Shown here one piece after another: positions 11,596-22,217 of a stretch of 64,000 nt of DNA. This DNA is from Scilla litardierei (lineage: Eukaryota; Streptophyta; Magnoliopsida; Asparagales; Asparagaceae), in NCBI GenBank assembly GCA_030789695.1, contig CM061139.1, positions 6,897,878 to 6,961,877 on the forward strand. Direction: 5' to 3'. The notes under the pieces were generated by a model. It did no database searches and was not told where the DNA came from. It worked only from the letters and a program-made list of their open reading frames with translations. Each line of letters opens with the position of its first letter. The first letter of the stretch is position 1. A program made the position numbers and the translations under genes.

Positions 11596-11705
11596 TATAA
11601 ACTACAAACATGCTAGGAACTATCTGTGTGTGTGCGTGTGGACACCCTAGAACAAACTATATTCATGTCATTCCATGTACAGCATTCATGACTTGTCTTG
11701 CACAG

Positions 11706-11963
11706 CCTGCGGGCAATAGGGCACTCTCCGAGACAGAGAGAGTGATCCCTTGTACAGATACACGACCTGCGGGAAGCCCAGCACTCATTGAGTGAGTGAG
11801 TGACCCTTGGCAACCCGCAGGGTTTGAGACACCCACCTAGCAGATTGGGTGATCCTTGTTACAGAACAACCTACGGGAATCTCGGCACTCATCGAGTGAG
11901 TGAGTGACCCATGCAGACTGTGGGTATAGAGGCACTCACCAAGACAGAGTGAGTGGTCCTCGT
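11706..11963 (+). repeat. Five tandem hairpin units in element A LTR
   Basis: Five units of about 46-60 bp. Each has a CTGCGGG-like start, then a stem-loop, then a CCTT-like tail. Stems in order: CACTCTC/GAGAGTG, CACTCA/TGAGTG, CACCCA/TGGGTG, CACTCA/TGAGTG, CACTCA/TGAGTG. Unit three changes both arms together, so pairing rather than sequence is kept. The 3' LTR lacks this region through deletion. Confidence 0.7.
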
Positions 11964-12520
11964 CCAGTCTTATCTTGAGTACTTGGGGAGGGGTAGGGTT
12001 GAGCGGCCACCAGGTTAGAGAGTGTGGCCACTTTCTAAGCTGAAGGCGTGAACCCTCTTGGTGTTGAGTTGCTTGGTGTCAAGTTGCTTGGTGTCATACG
12101 GTCTTGGAGTCGAGTCGCTTGGTGTCACACAGTCTCGTCTTGTCTTGTCTTGGTAGCTTACGCTACGACTTTTGCCTGCCACGTTTACTTTCTGCACCGT
12201 CTTTACTTTTCCTTACTTATATGTATAAATATCATATTGTTGCATCTCTTATTTTAAATCAACATTAAAATGTCGTCTTTAATTTTCTTTACACTTGCAG
12301 TAGAGTCTTCTCACCTTTCCCTTGTAGACTTTACCTGACGTATAGCTCCTTTCTCTTGGGTGTTGTACATCAGGTACCGAGATATAATACACAGACGAGC
12401 CGGTCTTACTTGAGGACTTCGAGCCAGAGGACGTTGACCCGGAGTACGTGACAGATGAGGACCAGACCTAGAGGTTCCTCAATGTTGCCGACTTACGGAG
12501 GTTTACTGCTTTTTAGTTTG

Positions 12521-12568
12521 GGTGCATAGCACCGCTTTACTTTCTGTCTAGATTGGGTGCTTCGCACC
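12521..12568 (+). other. Two GGTGC/GCACC hairpins in A U5 region
   Basis: GGTGC-ATA-GCACC at 12521-12533 and GGTGC-TTC-GCACC at 12556-12568. The same stem recurs near the 3' end of the LTRs of D (8673), B (37078, 43071) and, reversed, C and C2, with loop and partly compensated stem changes. Confidence 0.6.
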
Positions 12569-12828
12569 ATTAGTTTCCCTTTCTGCAGTTGTAGTCTTGC
12601 TGGGCTTCTTTTATTAGATTTGATATAATGCTGGATATTATCTCTTTTATTAATGAATGCAATTTCCTTTCGAGTACTCTTATTCTTATTGTTATGAACT
12701 TTTAAATACAAGAACCTGTAAATTCAATGGTATCTCTACAGACGCTTATTAGGCACGAGCCTCACATCTCCGGCCCATGCGGACCTTCGTCTCATCCTCG
12801 CATCTGTTTTGGGAAGTGGGGCGTGACA

Positions 12829-12916
12829 GGTTTTAGTGGTGGCCCATGCAGGTCGTGCAAATATGAAAGTTCGTGGCAATAATAGTACTCGCATTCATTT
12901 AATATCCAGTTAACAT
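12829..12916 (+). other. A leader with primer-binding-like segment
   Basis: TGGTGGCCCATGCAGG at 12837-12852 starts 8 nt after the LTR. The remaining bases lead directly into the protease frame; no gag start or zinc knuckle is present. Confidence 0.55.
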
Positions 12917-15900
12917 GTGCAAAGTCTAATAATCCCTAGTTGGATTAGTGACCCTAGTGTGACCTTAGTTTTATCTTTATGTATCTTAGGCACCCTCTTA
13001 GTGTCATCTCAACCGGCTTTAACCTTGTTCGACTCCGGTGCATCTATGTGCATCATAACCCAGAGATTCGTAGCAGAACACTCCATTCCCACCCATACAT
13101 TTCCTAAGTGCTTGGACATCACTACAAGGAATGGAGTGGTGACGGTTAATTTGGGATGCCGCTCGATTCTGTTGGTGATCAGTGGACACGAGCTTTATGC
13201 CGACTTCATTGTCCATGATCTGCCACATTTTGATGTTGTTCTTGGCATCGATTGATTGGGAGATTTCCATGCATCGATCGATTGCCGTAGCAAGAAAGTG
13301 GTGTTTAGGATTCCAGGCCACCCGGACTTCGAGTTTCATGGCAGAGAACGATCGCTTAGGCCCGTTAGATTCCGGGCCAAGCCGGAGGAGTCGATCGTTG
13401 TCGTTATGCAGATGGAGATCAGTAGACCAGCAGTCGTCAGAGACTTCGACGACGTCTTTTTGGATGATATTTCAGGTTTGCCACCCAACAGAGCCTTGGA
13501 GTTCAGCATAGATTTTATGCCGAGAGCGTAACCTATTTCGAAGGCACCGTATCGGATGGCTCCTGCAGAGTTTGAGGAGTTGAGGAAGAAGTTGGACGAA
13601 CTATTGCAGAAGGGATTCATACACCCTAGTGTGTCACCTTGTGGTGCACCAGTTCTATTAGTGAAGAAGAATGATGGATCCCGCAGGATGTGTGTTGACT
13701 ACAGAGGACTGAATGCAGTGACCGTGAAGAACAAATATCTGTTGCCCCGCATTGATGATATTTTTGACCAGCTTGGAGGTTCGAGGGTTTTCTCGAAACT
13801 GGATTTAAGGAGCGGGTACCATCAGCTGAAAGTGAAGAAAGACGATATTCCGAAGACGGCCTTCAGGACAAAGTACGGACACAATGAGTTCGTAGTTATG
13901 CCGTTTGGTGTGACCGACGCTCCAGCAGTGTTTATGAACCTGATGAATTTGATTTTCTACGACTTCTTGGATAAGTTCATCGTCATCTTCATCGACGATA
14001 TTCTTATTTACTCGAAGTCTGAAGAGGAGCACATCCGTCATCTGAGGACAGTGTTGGAGACACTGAGACATCATAAGCTGTATGCCAAGTTTAGTAAGTG
14101 CAAGTTCTGGTTGGACAGAGTCGCATTCATGGGACACGTGGTGTCTGGTGATGGCATATCTATAGATCCAGAGAAAGTTAGAGCAGTCAGCGAGTGGCCG
14201 ACCTCGTAGTCAGCATCAAATATTAGAAGCTTTCTTGGATTAGCTGGCTATTACCGTCGGTTCATTAAGGATTTTTCGAGGATTGCGGAGCCGATGACGA
14301 AGCTGACGAGGAAGGACGTTGAGTTCATCTGGTCAGCGGATTGTGAGGAGGCCCTCAGTATTTTGAAGGAGAAGTTGACCACAGCACCGGTATTGGCTGT
14401 ACCGGATCGGAGCGGAGGCTTCAAGATTTACTGTGATGCATCTGGCAAGGGTCTCGGATGTGTTCTACATCAGCATGGTCACCTGGTCACGTACACTTCT
14501 TGGCAATTGAGGAATCATGAGAGGAACTACCCGATGCATGATCTGGAGTTAGCCGCAGTGATATTTGCATTGAAGATCTGGAGACACTTCCTGTTGAGTG
14601 AGAGCATGAAGATTTTCACCGATCACAAAAGCTTGAAGTACATATTTACGCAGAAGGAGCTCAACATGCGTCAGAGACGATGGTTGGAGCTGATGGCAGA
14701 TTATGAGATAGATCTGCAGTATCACCTGGGGAAGGTGAATGTGGTGCCAGATGCTTTGAGCAGACTCCCCGGAGTGATGATGCATACTACCGACTGGAGA
14801 GTACAGCAGGAGCTGAAAGGGATGGACATTGAGGTTATCCTACCAGGAGTGATCGTTTCGTTGATGAACTTGCAGATTTAGTCAACGATCCCGGATCGTA
14901 TCAAGGCAGCTCAGGCAGGAGACCCGAAGCTGCAGAGGATCAGAAGACAGGTAGAAGCTGAACTTCGGACGGAGTTTATTATTCATGAGGATGGATCACT
15001 GAGGTACAGAAGTAGGCTCTGCGAACCTGCATGTGACATTAGAGAGGAGCTGTTGAGTGAGGCTCATAGCTCGCCTTATTCCATACATCCTGGAGGCACA
15101 AAGATGTACAAGGACCTCCGTCTGAAATTTTGGTGGATTGGCATGAAGAGGAGTGTGGCACGGAGCGTTGCCAAGTGTTTGGTATGCCAGCAGGTGAAGG
15201 CAGAGCACCATCGGACAGCAGAATTGCTACAACCGCTTCCTATTTCGGAGTGGAAGTGGCAACACATCACGATGGATTTCGTGACAGGCCTACCTCAGAG
15301 CCCAAAGCAGAATGACGCAGTCTGGAGAATCGTTGATCGATTGACCAAGTCTGCGCATTTCATACCTTTTCGAGTGGGACAGTCCACGGAAGTCTTGGTG
15401 AGGAAGTATCTAGAGGAGATTGTGCGCTTACATGGAGTTCCAGTGAGCATCGTATCTGACAGGGACTCGAGATTTACATCTCAGTTTTGGAAGAGTCTGC
15501 AGGAGAATATTGGTACGAGTCTGAGTTTCAGCATGGCGTATCACCCACAGACCGATGGCCAGTCAGAGATGATGACCCAGATTCTGGAGGATATGCTGAG
15601 AGCTTGCACGCTCGATCTGAAGGGTTCGTGGGAAGATCATCTCCATTTAGTGGAATTCTCATACAACAACAGCTACTAGGAGAGCATTGGCATGGCACCG
15701 TTTGCTGCCCTATATGGAAGGAAATGTCGATCACCACTGAGCTGGAATGACATCAAAGATCGGGAGCTGTTGGGTCCGGAGATGATTGTAAAAGCTGTGG
15801 ATGTCGTGAGAGACATCAGGGAGAAGCTTCGGATTGCGCAAGATCGTTTCAAGCATTGGGCAGACACCAAGAGGCGACCTTTGGAGTTTCAGCCAGGAGA

Positions 15901-16318
15901 TCATGTCTTCCTAAATATTTTTCCGAACCGCGGAGTTATTCGTTTCGGGAAGAAGGGAAAGCTGAGTCCGAGGTTTATTGGACCGTTTGATGTGCTAGAG
16001 CATGTGGGAGCAGTGGCTTATCGCCTTACTCTATCACCATCTTTGGAGGGAGTTCACGACGTTTTCCACGTATCTCAGCTACGTCGATACGTCAGTGACC
16101 CATTGCACACTGTGGATTTTTTGGAAATCACGGTTCGACTGGACCTGACTTATGATCAGCAGCCAGTGCAAATTTTGGACCGTTGATAGAAGAAGTTGAG
16201 GAACAAGACAGTCGACCTGGTAAAAGTGATGCAATGTCACAGCTCGCCTGGAGAGTCCACGTGGGAGAGCAAGGAAGAGATGAGAGAGCGCTACCTGCAT
16301 CTTTTTTCTAAGCAGTAG
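12917..16318 (+). pseudogene. Element A pol (PR-RT-RNase H-IN-chromodomain), multiple stops
   Basis: One reading frame runs through the whole span, broken by stops at 13253, 13529, 14207, 14879, 15677 and a TGA-TAG pair at 16184-16189. Protease has L-F-D-S-G-A-S (D at 13031). RT has the fingers/palm motif L-D-L-R-S-G-Y-H-Q and the active-site F-I-D-D (about 13991-13999). RNase H starts with Y-C-D-A-S-G (about 14430). Integrase has H-H-C-C (15060-15190), the first D in T-M-D-F-V, the second in S-D-R-D, and E in D-G-Q-S-E. The end (16190-16318) reads as a chromodomain (V-K-V ... S-T-W-E ... M-R-E-R-Y-x-H-L-F), which targets integration to chromatin marks in this lineage. Three stops fit CAG to TAG and one TGG to TGA. 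Gag is absent upstream. Confidence 0.9.
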
Positions 16319-16350
16319 ATGATGTAGATTCCGAGGGCAAAATCATTTCT

Positions 16351-16364
16351 TAAGGTGTGTAGGA
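16351..16364 (+). other. Polypurine tract of element A (degenerate)
   Basis: TAAGGTGTGTAGGA immediately before the 3' LTR start. The upstream stretch 16326-16345 looks like a decayed form of the GAGGAC-centred hairpin seen in B, C and C2. Confidence 0.55.
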
Positions 16365-16451
16365 TGTAACGGTCGCTTTTCGACCGTGTGTATTTCAGCG
16401 CGTACTTTCTTTTTCATACGTGTATTTATTGTGACCAACTCTTGTATCCAA

Positions 16452-16709
16452 AATGTGCAAATTTATATGTCGTTGTGACCCTCAGAGAGAGTAGTTATTT
16501 GTGGAATTTTTTATGAACGTCATTTCAAGGGTCGTTCTCCCACAAATCAGCTTTGATTGAAGGGGTGTCGTAACTTTAGAAACGTGCAAATTTATATGTC
16601 GTTGTGACCCTCAGAGAGAGTAGTTATTTGTGGAATTTTTTATGAACGTCATTTCACGGGTCGTTCTCCCACAAATCAGCTTTGATTGAAGGGGTGTCGT
16701 AACTTTAGA
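16452..16709 (+). repeat. 129 bp tandem duplication private to A 3' LTR
   Basis: Two near-identical units begin AATGTGCAAA and AACGTGCAAA. The 5' LTR has one unit only, so this arose after insertion or through recombination with another copy. Confidence 0.85.
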
Positions 16710-17794
16710 CTTCGATGTTTGACCTTTTTATTTTTAGTTCCGTTTTTTGTTAACCTTGCACATGACCGATCACCGTACGCTTGATCCTCTCTTCGTCACG
16801 GTCGTCCTTATATTTTTCTCGTATTTTTCGGATACAGTGAGACCGACCCGTTATCCCCTTTTGCTTTAATCCACAATTAGCCTAAGCTAATTCAAATTTC
16901 AAATTTCTAATCACCAAATCAAAACTAATCTAAGGAGATCTCACGTATCATGTCATTATTCTCCTAGCAATTTGCACTCTAAGTCTACTCTCTCCCTTTC
17001 TCGCACTTGGGGTGGGGTAGGGTTGAGCGGCCCCCAGCTTAGAGAGTTTGGCCACTTTTTAAGCTGAAGGCGTGAACCCTCTTGGTGTCGAGTCGCTTGG
17101 TGTCGAGTCGATTGGGGTCATATGGACTTGGAGTCGAGTCTCTTGGTGTCACACAGTCTAGTCTTGTCATGTCTTGGTAGCTTATGCTACGACTTTTGCC
17201 TGCCACGTTTACTTTCTGCACCGTCTTTACTTTTCCTTAATTACTTGTATAAATGTCATGCTGTTGCATCTCTTATTTTAAATCAACATTAAAATGTCGT
17301 CTTTAATTTCCTTTACACTTGCAGTAGAGTCTTCTCACCTTTTCCTTGTAGACTTTACCTGACGTACAGCTTCTATCTCTTGGGTGGTGTACGTCAGGTA
17401 TCGAGACAGAATACACAGATGAGCAGGCCTTACTTGAGGACTTAGAGCCGAAGGACGTTGACCCGGAGTACGTGCCAGTCGAGGACCAGACCTAGAGGTT
17501 TATCACTGTTGCCGACTTACGGAGGTTTACTGCTTTTTAGTTTGGATGCGTAGCACCGCTTTATTTTCTGTCTAGGTTGGGTGCTTCGCATCATTAGTTT
17601 CCCTTTCTGTGGTTGTTGCCAAGCTGGGCTTCTTTTATTAGACTTGATATATTGCTGGATATTATCTCTTTTATTAATGAATGCAATTTCCTTTCGTGTA
17701 CTCTTATTCTTATTGTTATGAACTTTTAAATGCAAGAACCTGTAAATTAAATGGTATCTCTACAGACGCTAATTGGGCCCGAGCCTCACAGCTC

Positions 17795-17799
17795 CGGCC
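17795..17799. repeat. TSD of element B (left copy)
   Basis: CGGCC before the LTR start TGTCACGG; the same 5-mer is at 43371-43375 after the other LTR. It lies in the A LTR, where the uninterrupted 5' LTR reads straight through (12764-12780). Confidence 0.9.
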
Positions 17800-20379
17800 T
17801 GTCACGGTCACTTTTCGATTGTACGTTTTTCATGCGCGTACTTTTGTTCGTACGCGTATTTATTTCGACCTCTTCTTGTATCCAAACTGTATGATGTGCT
17901 ATGTCATTGTGAGCCTCTGAGAGAGTACTTATTTGTGGGATTTTCGTGAACGTCATTTCACGGGTCATTCTCCCACAAAACAACTTTGTTTGAAGGGGTG
18001 TCATAACTTTAGACTTCGTCGTTTGACCTTTCTATTTTTAGTCCCGATTTCCGTTAACCTAGCTCGTGACCGATCATCGTAGCCTTGATTCTCTCATCGA
18101 CACGGTTGTCCCGATATTCTTATTGTATTTTTCGGACACCATTTAGTTGGCCTTTCACACTAATCATCTCCAAACTATTATTAGTCTAGACTAATTCAGG
18201 GATCAACACTAATTAAACCTAATTAAATCATTTCCCTAAGTCATCATACGTAACATCACAAGATATACTTCTAGGCTATTCGCCACACAATCTCTACCCT
18301 CTCCCTCTCACACACCCTCTCTCCATTAAGCCTAAGTGTACCCCACTTCTATACCCATATATTAAAACAAATTTCTTACTCTCACCAAATTTGGCTATTC
18401 ATCATCCCATATTAAACTAATTCCACTCCCTCCCTCTCACATACTCTCTATTCAATCATCTAATTATACCCCTTATCAACACCCATATAGCAAAACCCTT
18501 CCCCAAGAAAACAACTCACACGAGAGCTCCTCTAGGGCTTTTCTTTCAGCCGCCACATCTCCTTCCCAAGTCCGACTGTCGCACCTCCCTCTCCGGTGAT
18601 CGTCTCCGGCCAAGACCACCGGCCACCCCCTCTACACAAGATCCGACCGCTCTATGATTGTCGCAATCCTTGTCGCCGCCAGCATATAAACCTCACACCC
18701 TCACAAACACCGGTCACCCCCACTTCCAAGCCGCCGTCGGCCACCATGGGACCGTCAGAGCTCCCCGTTGCCCTAGCCGTTCACTCCCACTTCCCTTCTG
18801 CTCCATTACCGCTGGCCACCCAGCAGCAGGCCACGCGCAAACACTCCAGCCTGTCATCTCTTTGCGCTTAAACTGTCAATTCACCTGCAGTTGCTCCTCC
18901 ATGCAACCCCTAGCTGCCAGCGATCTCTTCCCCTACCCACACCTTGTCGCGCCCTGACCCACACTAGATCTGGCCATCTACTTGCAGGTTGCACCACCCA
19001 TCTCCCTCCATCGTGCAAAACAGCCCCCTCTCTCCCAAAACAGCCCTCTTCGTCCTCTTGTCGTGTTCCCCGTTGTGCTGTTGTCGCGCACAACCTGACA
19101 TCAGGCCGTAGAACACATTTCCCACTGTATGCGTCTTCCTGACGCCGTAGAACTTCGTACGGCTGTCCTCCCCCTCTGCGTCACTATTCGGTGATCGTGC
19201 CGCTACCCGGCTGATCGTCGTTCGTTGTCGTTGTCGTCCGCCGTTGACCTTGATCGCTGCCGTGCATTGGATCATCGCACGTTTCTGTTATTTAACCCCC
19301 GAAGTCGCTACCCAACGTCAGTGTATCTCTCGCATCGTGTTAAGGTATACCTGAATCGTAGGAACCCACACCCACATGTTAACAAGATAAAAACTGTGTT
19401 TTCATTGTTTTAGTAACTCACTAATTAAAAATTAATAATATGGGACTGTATGCTGGGCGTTGATTGAGCACTTAGGAGATATCTGGACTCTTTGGTCGTG
19501 TGACTTGCAGCACGTCTCTTTCAGGCAAGTGAAACTTGCACAGTAACTTGTTTAGGTCATGTTTTAGGCCAATTTGTGTACTTGCGTAAAAGAGACTAGG
19601 TGATGAAATAATAGAAGCATAGACGCCCTTACTAGATCTAGCTTGACAACGAAGCTAGATCTGACACCCTTGCTATGCTATCATTGCATGCCGCATGTTA
19701 CGTTTACTTTCAAATTACCTGTACGCACTTTTAACTGCTTATTGCCTTGTTCATGCATCTTGCCATGTCATTTCATGCATCAACTTGCTTTATCATGAAT
19801 GTGTAGCACACGCTATTTTTAAATGTAAGCTGCGGCGAGTATGATCTTAACTCCTACATATTGATTGAGGCTAGGCACCTGCTTTATGGGCACAACCATA
19901 TGCCAAACCAAAAACACTTCCTGGCTCATGATCTAGAAGCGAGCTCAGTGTTGTTGGGAAACCACCGCTCGATACATGTGGAGGGGTAGGGTTAAGCGAT
20001 CAAGCGTAGAAGTGTGACCGTACAGCCACTTCAGCCAAAAGGCGTAAACCATGTGCACATCGTGAATACAAGTTAATCGTGGAATAGTGAATATTGTTTA
20101 GTAGCTCTCGCTACGATGTGTCGTGCATTGCAAGTATCATGTTCATGTTTAAACTGCTGCATTCATTAAGATATCACGTCATGTCATCATTATTTTAGAA
20201 CTTTTAACCTGCATTTACATTATAACTGATGTGCTTTACGTTTCCTTGTGCAAAAATCCCCTTTTTCCTCTTTGGAGATTTTTGCTGACATGTTCCCTTT
20301 ACTCTTTGCGTGTCACATGTCAGGTTTGAGCCTGAGTTAGTTGCTGAGGACGACAGGTTGTTGACGTCCAGTTTGAGGA
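17800..20379 (+). repeat. Element B 5' LTR, part 1
   Basis: Collinear with 40407-42990 of the 3' LTR. It carries a CT-rich leader (18290-19140) and the hairpin cassette (19525-19662). It stops at 20379/20385 in a 6 bp overlap with S1. Open frames at 18596-19142 differ from those of the other LTR mostly at amino-acid-changing sites and are not treated as genes. Confidence 0.85.
19525..19662 (+). other. Hairpin cassette in B 5' LTR (H1 decayed)
   Basis: H0 (19525-19539) pairs GCAAGT with ACTTGC. H1 (19596-19622) keeps a near-consensus loop but its stem has decayed (several mismatches). H2 (19634-19662) is an 11 bp perfect stem AGATCTAGCTT/AAGCTAGATCT around GACAACG. Confidence 0.7.
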
Positions 20380-20382
20380 TTC
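20313..20382 (+). repeat. ~70 bp of B LTR present on both sides of S1
   Basis: The stretch from TCACATGTCAGG to GGATTCC is repeated at 36933-37002 with about five differences. It is far too long for a retrotransposon target-site duplication (normally 5 bp), so the S1 left junction is a secondary rearrangement. Confidence 0.8.
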
Positions 20383-21762
20383 CATCAGTCGCTTGCTGAA
20401 GGAAACACAGTCGATTGGGTGATTTACAGTCGCCTGTAGATCCTTCTAAAGTCACCTGATATGTACAGCTCAAGTCAATATTTCAATTGACTCAAACTTG
20501 AGCTTTACGCACAGTCAACTACTGGTCAGTTTACAGTCGCATGTATGTTTATAGTCTCCTGTAGATTGGTCATCAGTCGCCTGAGTAGCGTAAGTGCAAT
20601 CTATGCATCTCTCTGTCGTTTCTCCATCTTATTCAACAGACGACTGATTAAGGTTTTACAGTCGCCTGACTAATAGACAGCCGACTGTATTATTGACATC
20701 AGTCGCCTGTGTGCTTATCTAGAGAAAGAGTGCAGCTCTCTGTTTTATTCCATCCCTTGCAACAGTCGCCTGCTGAAGAATTTACAGGCGCATGTCATGT
20801 TCTCAGTCGACTGTACTCTCTTTATCAGTCGACTGTCCTGGCTCAGATTATAGCCGTTGGATATTTTCTAGCCGTTGATCAGTCGACTGTCTTTTGATCA
20901 TCAGTCGACTGTTCCTATCATTTTCGCCCAGTTTCTAGCAGTTGCAGAATCGATTCTTTAGCTGTTTTATTGGGTTTTGGGGTTTGATATAGGGCTCCTA
21001 TATATATGAGTGTGTTGCCATCTCTTATACTTCTTGATGCTATTGAATATCTCAAGAGATCTATAAGCAACTCACAAACTCCCTCAATTCCCTCTCAAGA
21101 GCTCTCATTCATCTTCATGCATTGAAGTCCAGCTCAAGAGAATTCATCCAAGTGCTCGCAAGCATATCTCAACACTTGGAGATCATGTTCCATGCCTTGC
21201 ATCCATTTATGAGTAAGCATCTCAAGGCATAGGTAAGAGTATTTATTTTACTTGGTGAATTTGTAACTCTAATTCTCTTTGTGGGAATTGGCTCTTTCTC
21301 TCTTTGTGGGAGGTTATCTCTTTGTGGGATTAGGATACTCTCTTTATGGGAGTAACTCTCTTTATGAGAGTTTAGTGTCCTAGTGTAAAGCTAACCCTAA
21401 TTCTCTGAGTGGAAGTTAGTGATTCTCTGTGTGGGAGTCTTGATCCTCGTGTAGGATTGGTTGGGTCCTTGTGTAGGGCATAAATCCTCTCTGTGGCGTA
21501 TCTCCTTGTGAGATTTGTATTCACTTCTCTGTGTGGGATTATAGTGAATATTGATGTGGCTAGATGTATCCAAGTTTGGAAAACCAGGGTAAAACTTTGT
21601 GTTTGCGTTTGGATTGATTGTGTCATTTAATTCCTCTTGCATTTATAATTCCGCATTTGCAAGTTTAATTTTAATTGGACAATTTTATTGCCATTACACT
21701 ATTCACCCCCCCCCCCCTCTAGTGTGTGTTGTTAGTATTGCAAGGGTAAGGCGATCCTTACA
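20380..21762 (+). repeat. S1 5' LTR lacking its first ~440 bp
   Basis: Aligned with the 3' LTR, it begins at the equivalent of 35555 rather than 35120. The junction with B shares TTCCAT (20380-20385). It carries the CAGTCG(A/C)CTG motif array (20386-20915), a TATA-like stretch (about 20998-21006) and repeated CTCTTTGTGGGAG-like phrases (21280-21545). It ends CCTTACA. Confidence 0.85.
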
Positions 21763-21764
21763 AT

Positions 21765-21776
21765 TGGTATCAGAGC
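21765..21776 (+). other. S1 primer-binding site (initiator Met tRNA)
   Basis: TGGTATCAGAGC begins 2 nt after the LTR end, the standard plant copia primer-binding site. Confidence 0.9.
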
Positions 21777-21795
21777 GAGGTTAAAGCATACTTCA

Positions 21796-22217
21796 ATGAT
21801 GGCATTCAACGCCTCATCCGCGTCTCATGAAGGTCATTCAACCGTTCGACCCCCGCTCTTCAACGGAACCAACTACCCAAGTTGGAAGATCAAAATAATG
21901 ATCTACTTGGAGGGTCAAGACCTATGGGACATCACGGAGGTGCCATTTGAGAAGCCCACTACTCCTGTGGCTTCTAGGACAAAGGCGGAGAAGGACTGGA
22001 TCAAGTTTAATGCGAGGGCTATGAATGCATTACATTGAGCTCTCTCAGCAAATGAGTTCAACCGCATCTCCATGTGCAAAACAGCCAACGATATTTGGCA
22101 TACCTTGGACATTTGTCATGAAGGCACTACGAAGGTAAAGAAATCTAAACAAAATGTGTTTAGATCTAAATATGAAATGTTTAAGATGCAGGAAGGCGAA
22201 AGCATTTTAGAGATGTT
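21796..22217 (+). pseudogene. S1 gag, N-terminal part
   Basis: The frame starts M-M-A-F-N-A-S-S and contains R-P-P-L-F-N-G-T-N-Y-P-S-W-K, the hallmark start of plant copia gag (Retrotran_gag_2/UBN2 type). A TGA at 22036 interrupts it. The same frame continues (A-N-E-F-N-R-I) to the S2 insertion, where E-M-F is split, and resumes at 32580. Gag would package the RNA. Confidence 0.85.
22213..22217. repeat. TSD of S2 (left copy)
   Basis: ATGTT before the S2 LTR start; its pair is 32580-32584. Confidence 0.92.

Larger units (their letters stand above)
9615..12828 (+). repeat. Element A 5' LTR (3214 bp)
   Basis: Starts TGTAACGGTC and ends GGGGCGTGACA. Notable parts are a CT-rich leader (10080-10850) whose open frames look accidental, the H0-H1-H2 cassette (11451-11595), a five-unit hairpin array (11706-11963), short repeats around CTTGGTGTC (12056-12130), and two small hairpins (12521-12533, 12556-12568). 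The sequence from about 10121 to 11982 is missing from the 3' LTR. Confidence 0.88.
16365..17799 (+). repeat. Element A 3' LTR, part 1
   Basis: Starts TGTAACGGTC. Compared with the 5' LTR it lacks about 1.86 kb (5' LTR positions ~10121-11982), with a 2-base overlap AC at the join near 17007-17008. It also carries a 129 bp tandem duplication (16452-16580 and 16581-16709). It is interrupted at 17799 by element B and resumes at 43376. Confidence 0.85.

Noticed and set aside
18596..19142. 91-codon ORF in both B LTRs (also 41204-41479)
   Set aside because: Same length in both copies, but about a fifth of residues differ at modest DNA divergence, so most changes alter amino acids; one start is GTG.
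20313..20382. A 70 bp target-site duplication for S1
   Set aside because: Retroelement TSDs are about 5 bp; the truncated 5' LTR and microhomology point to rearrangement.
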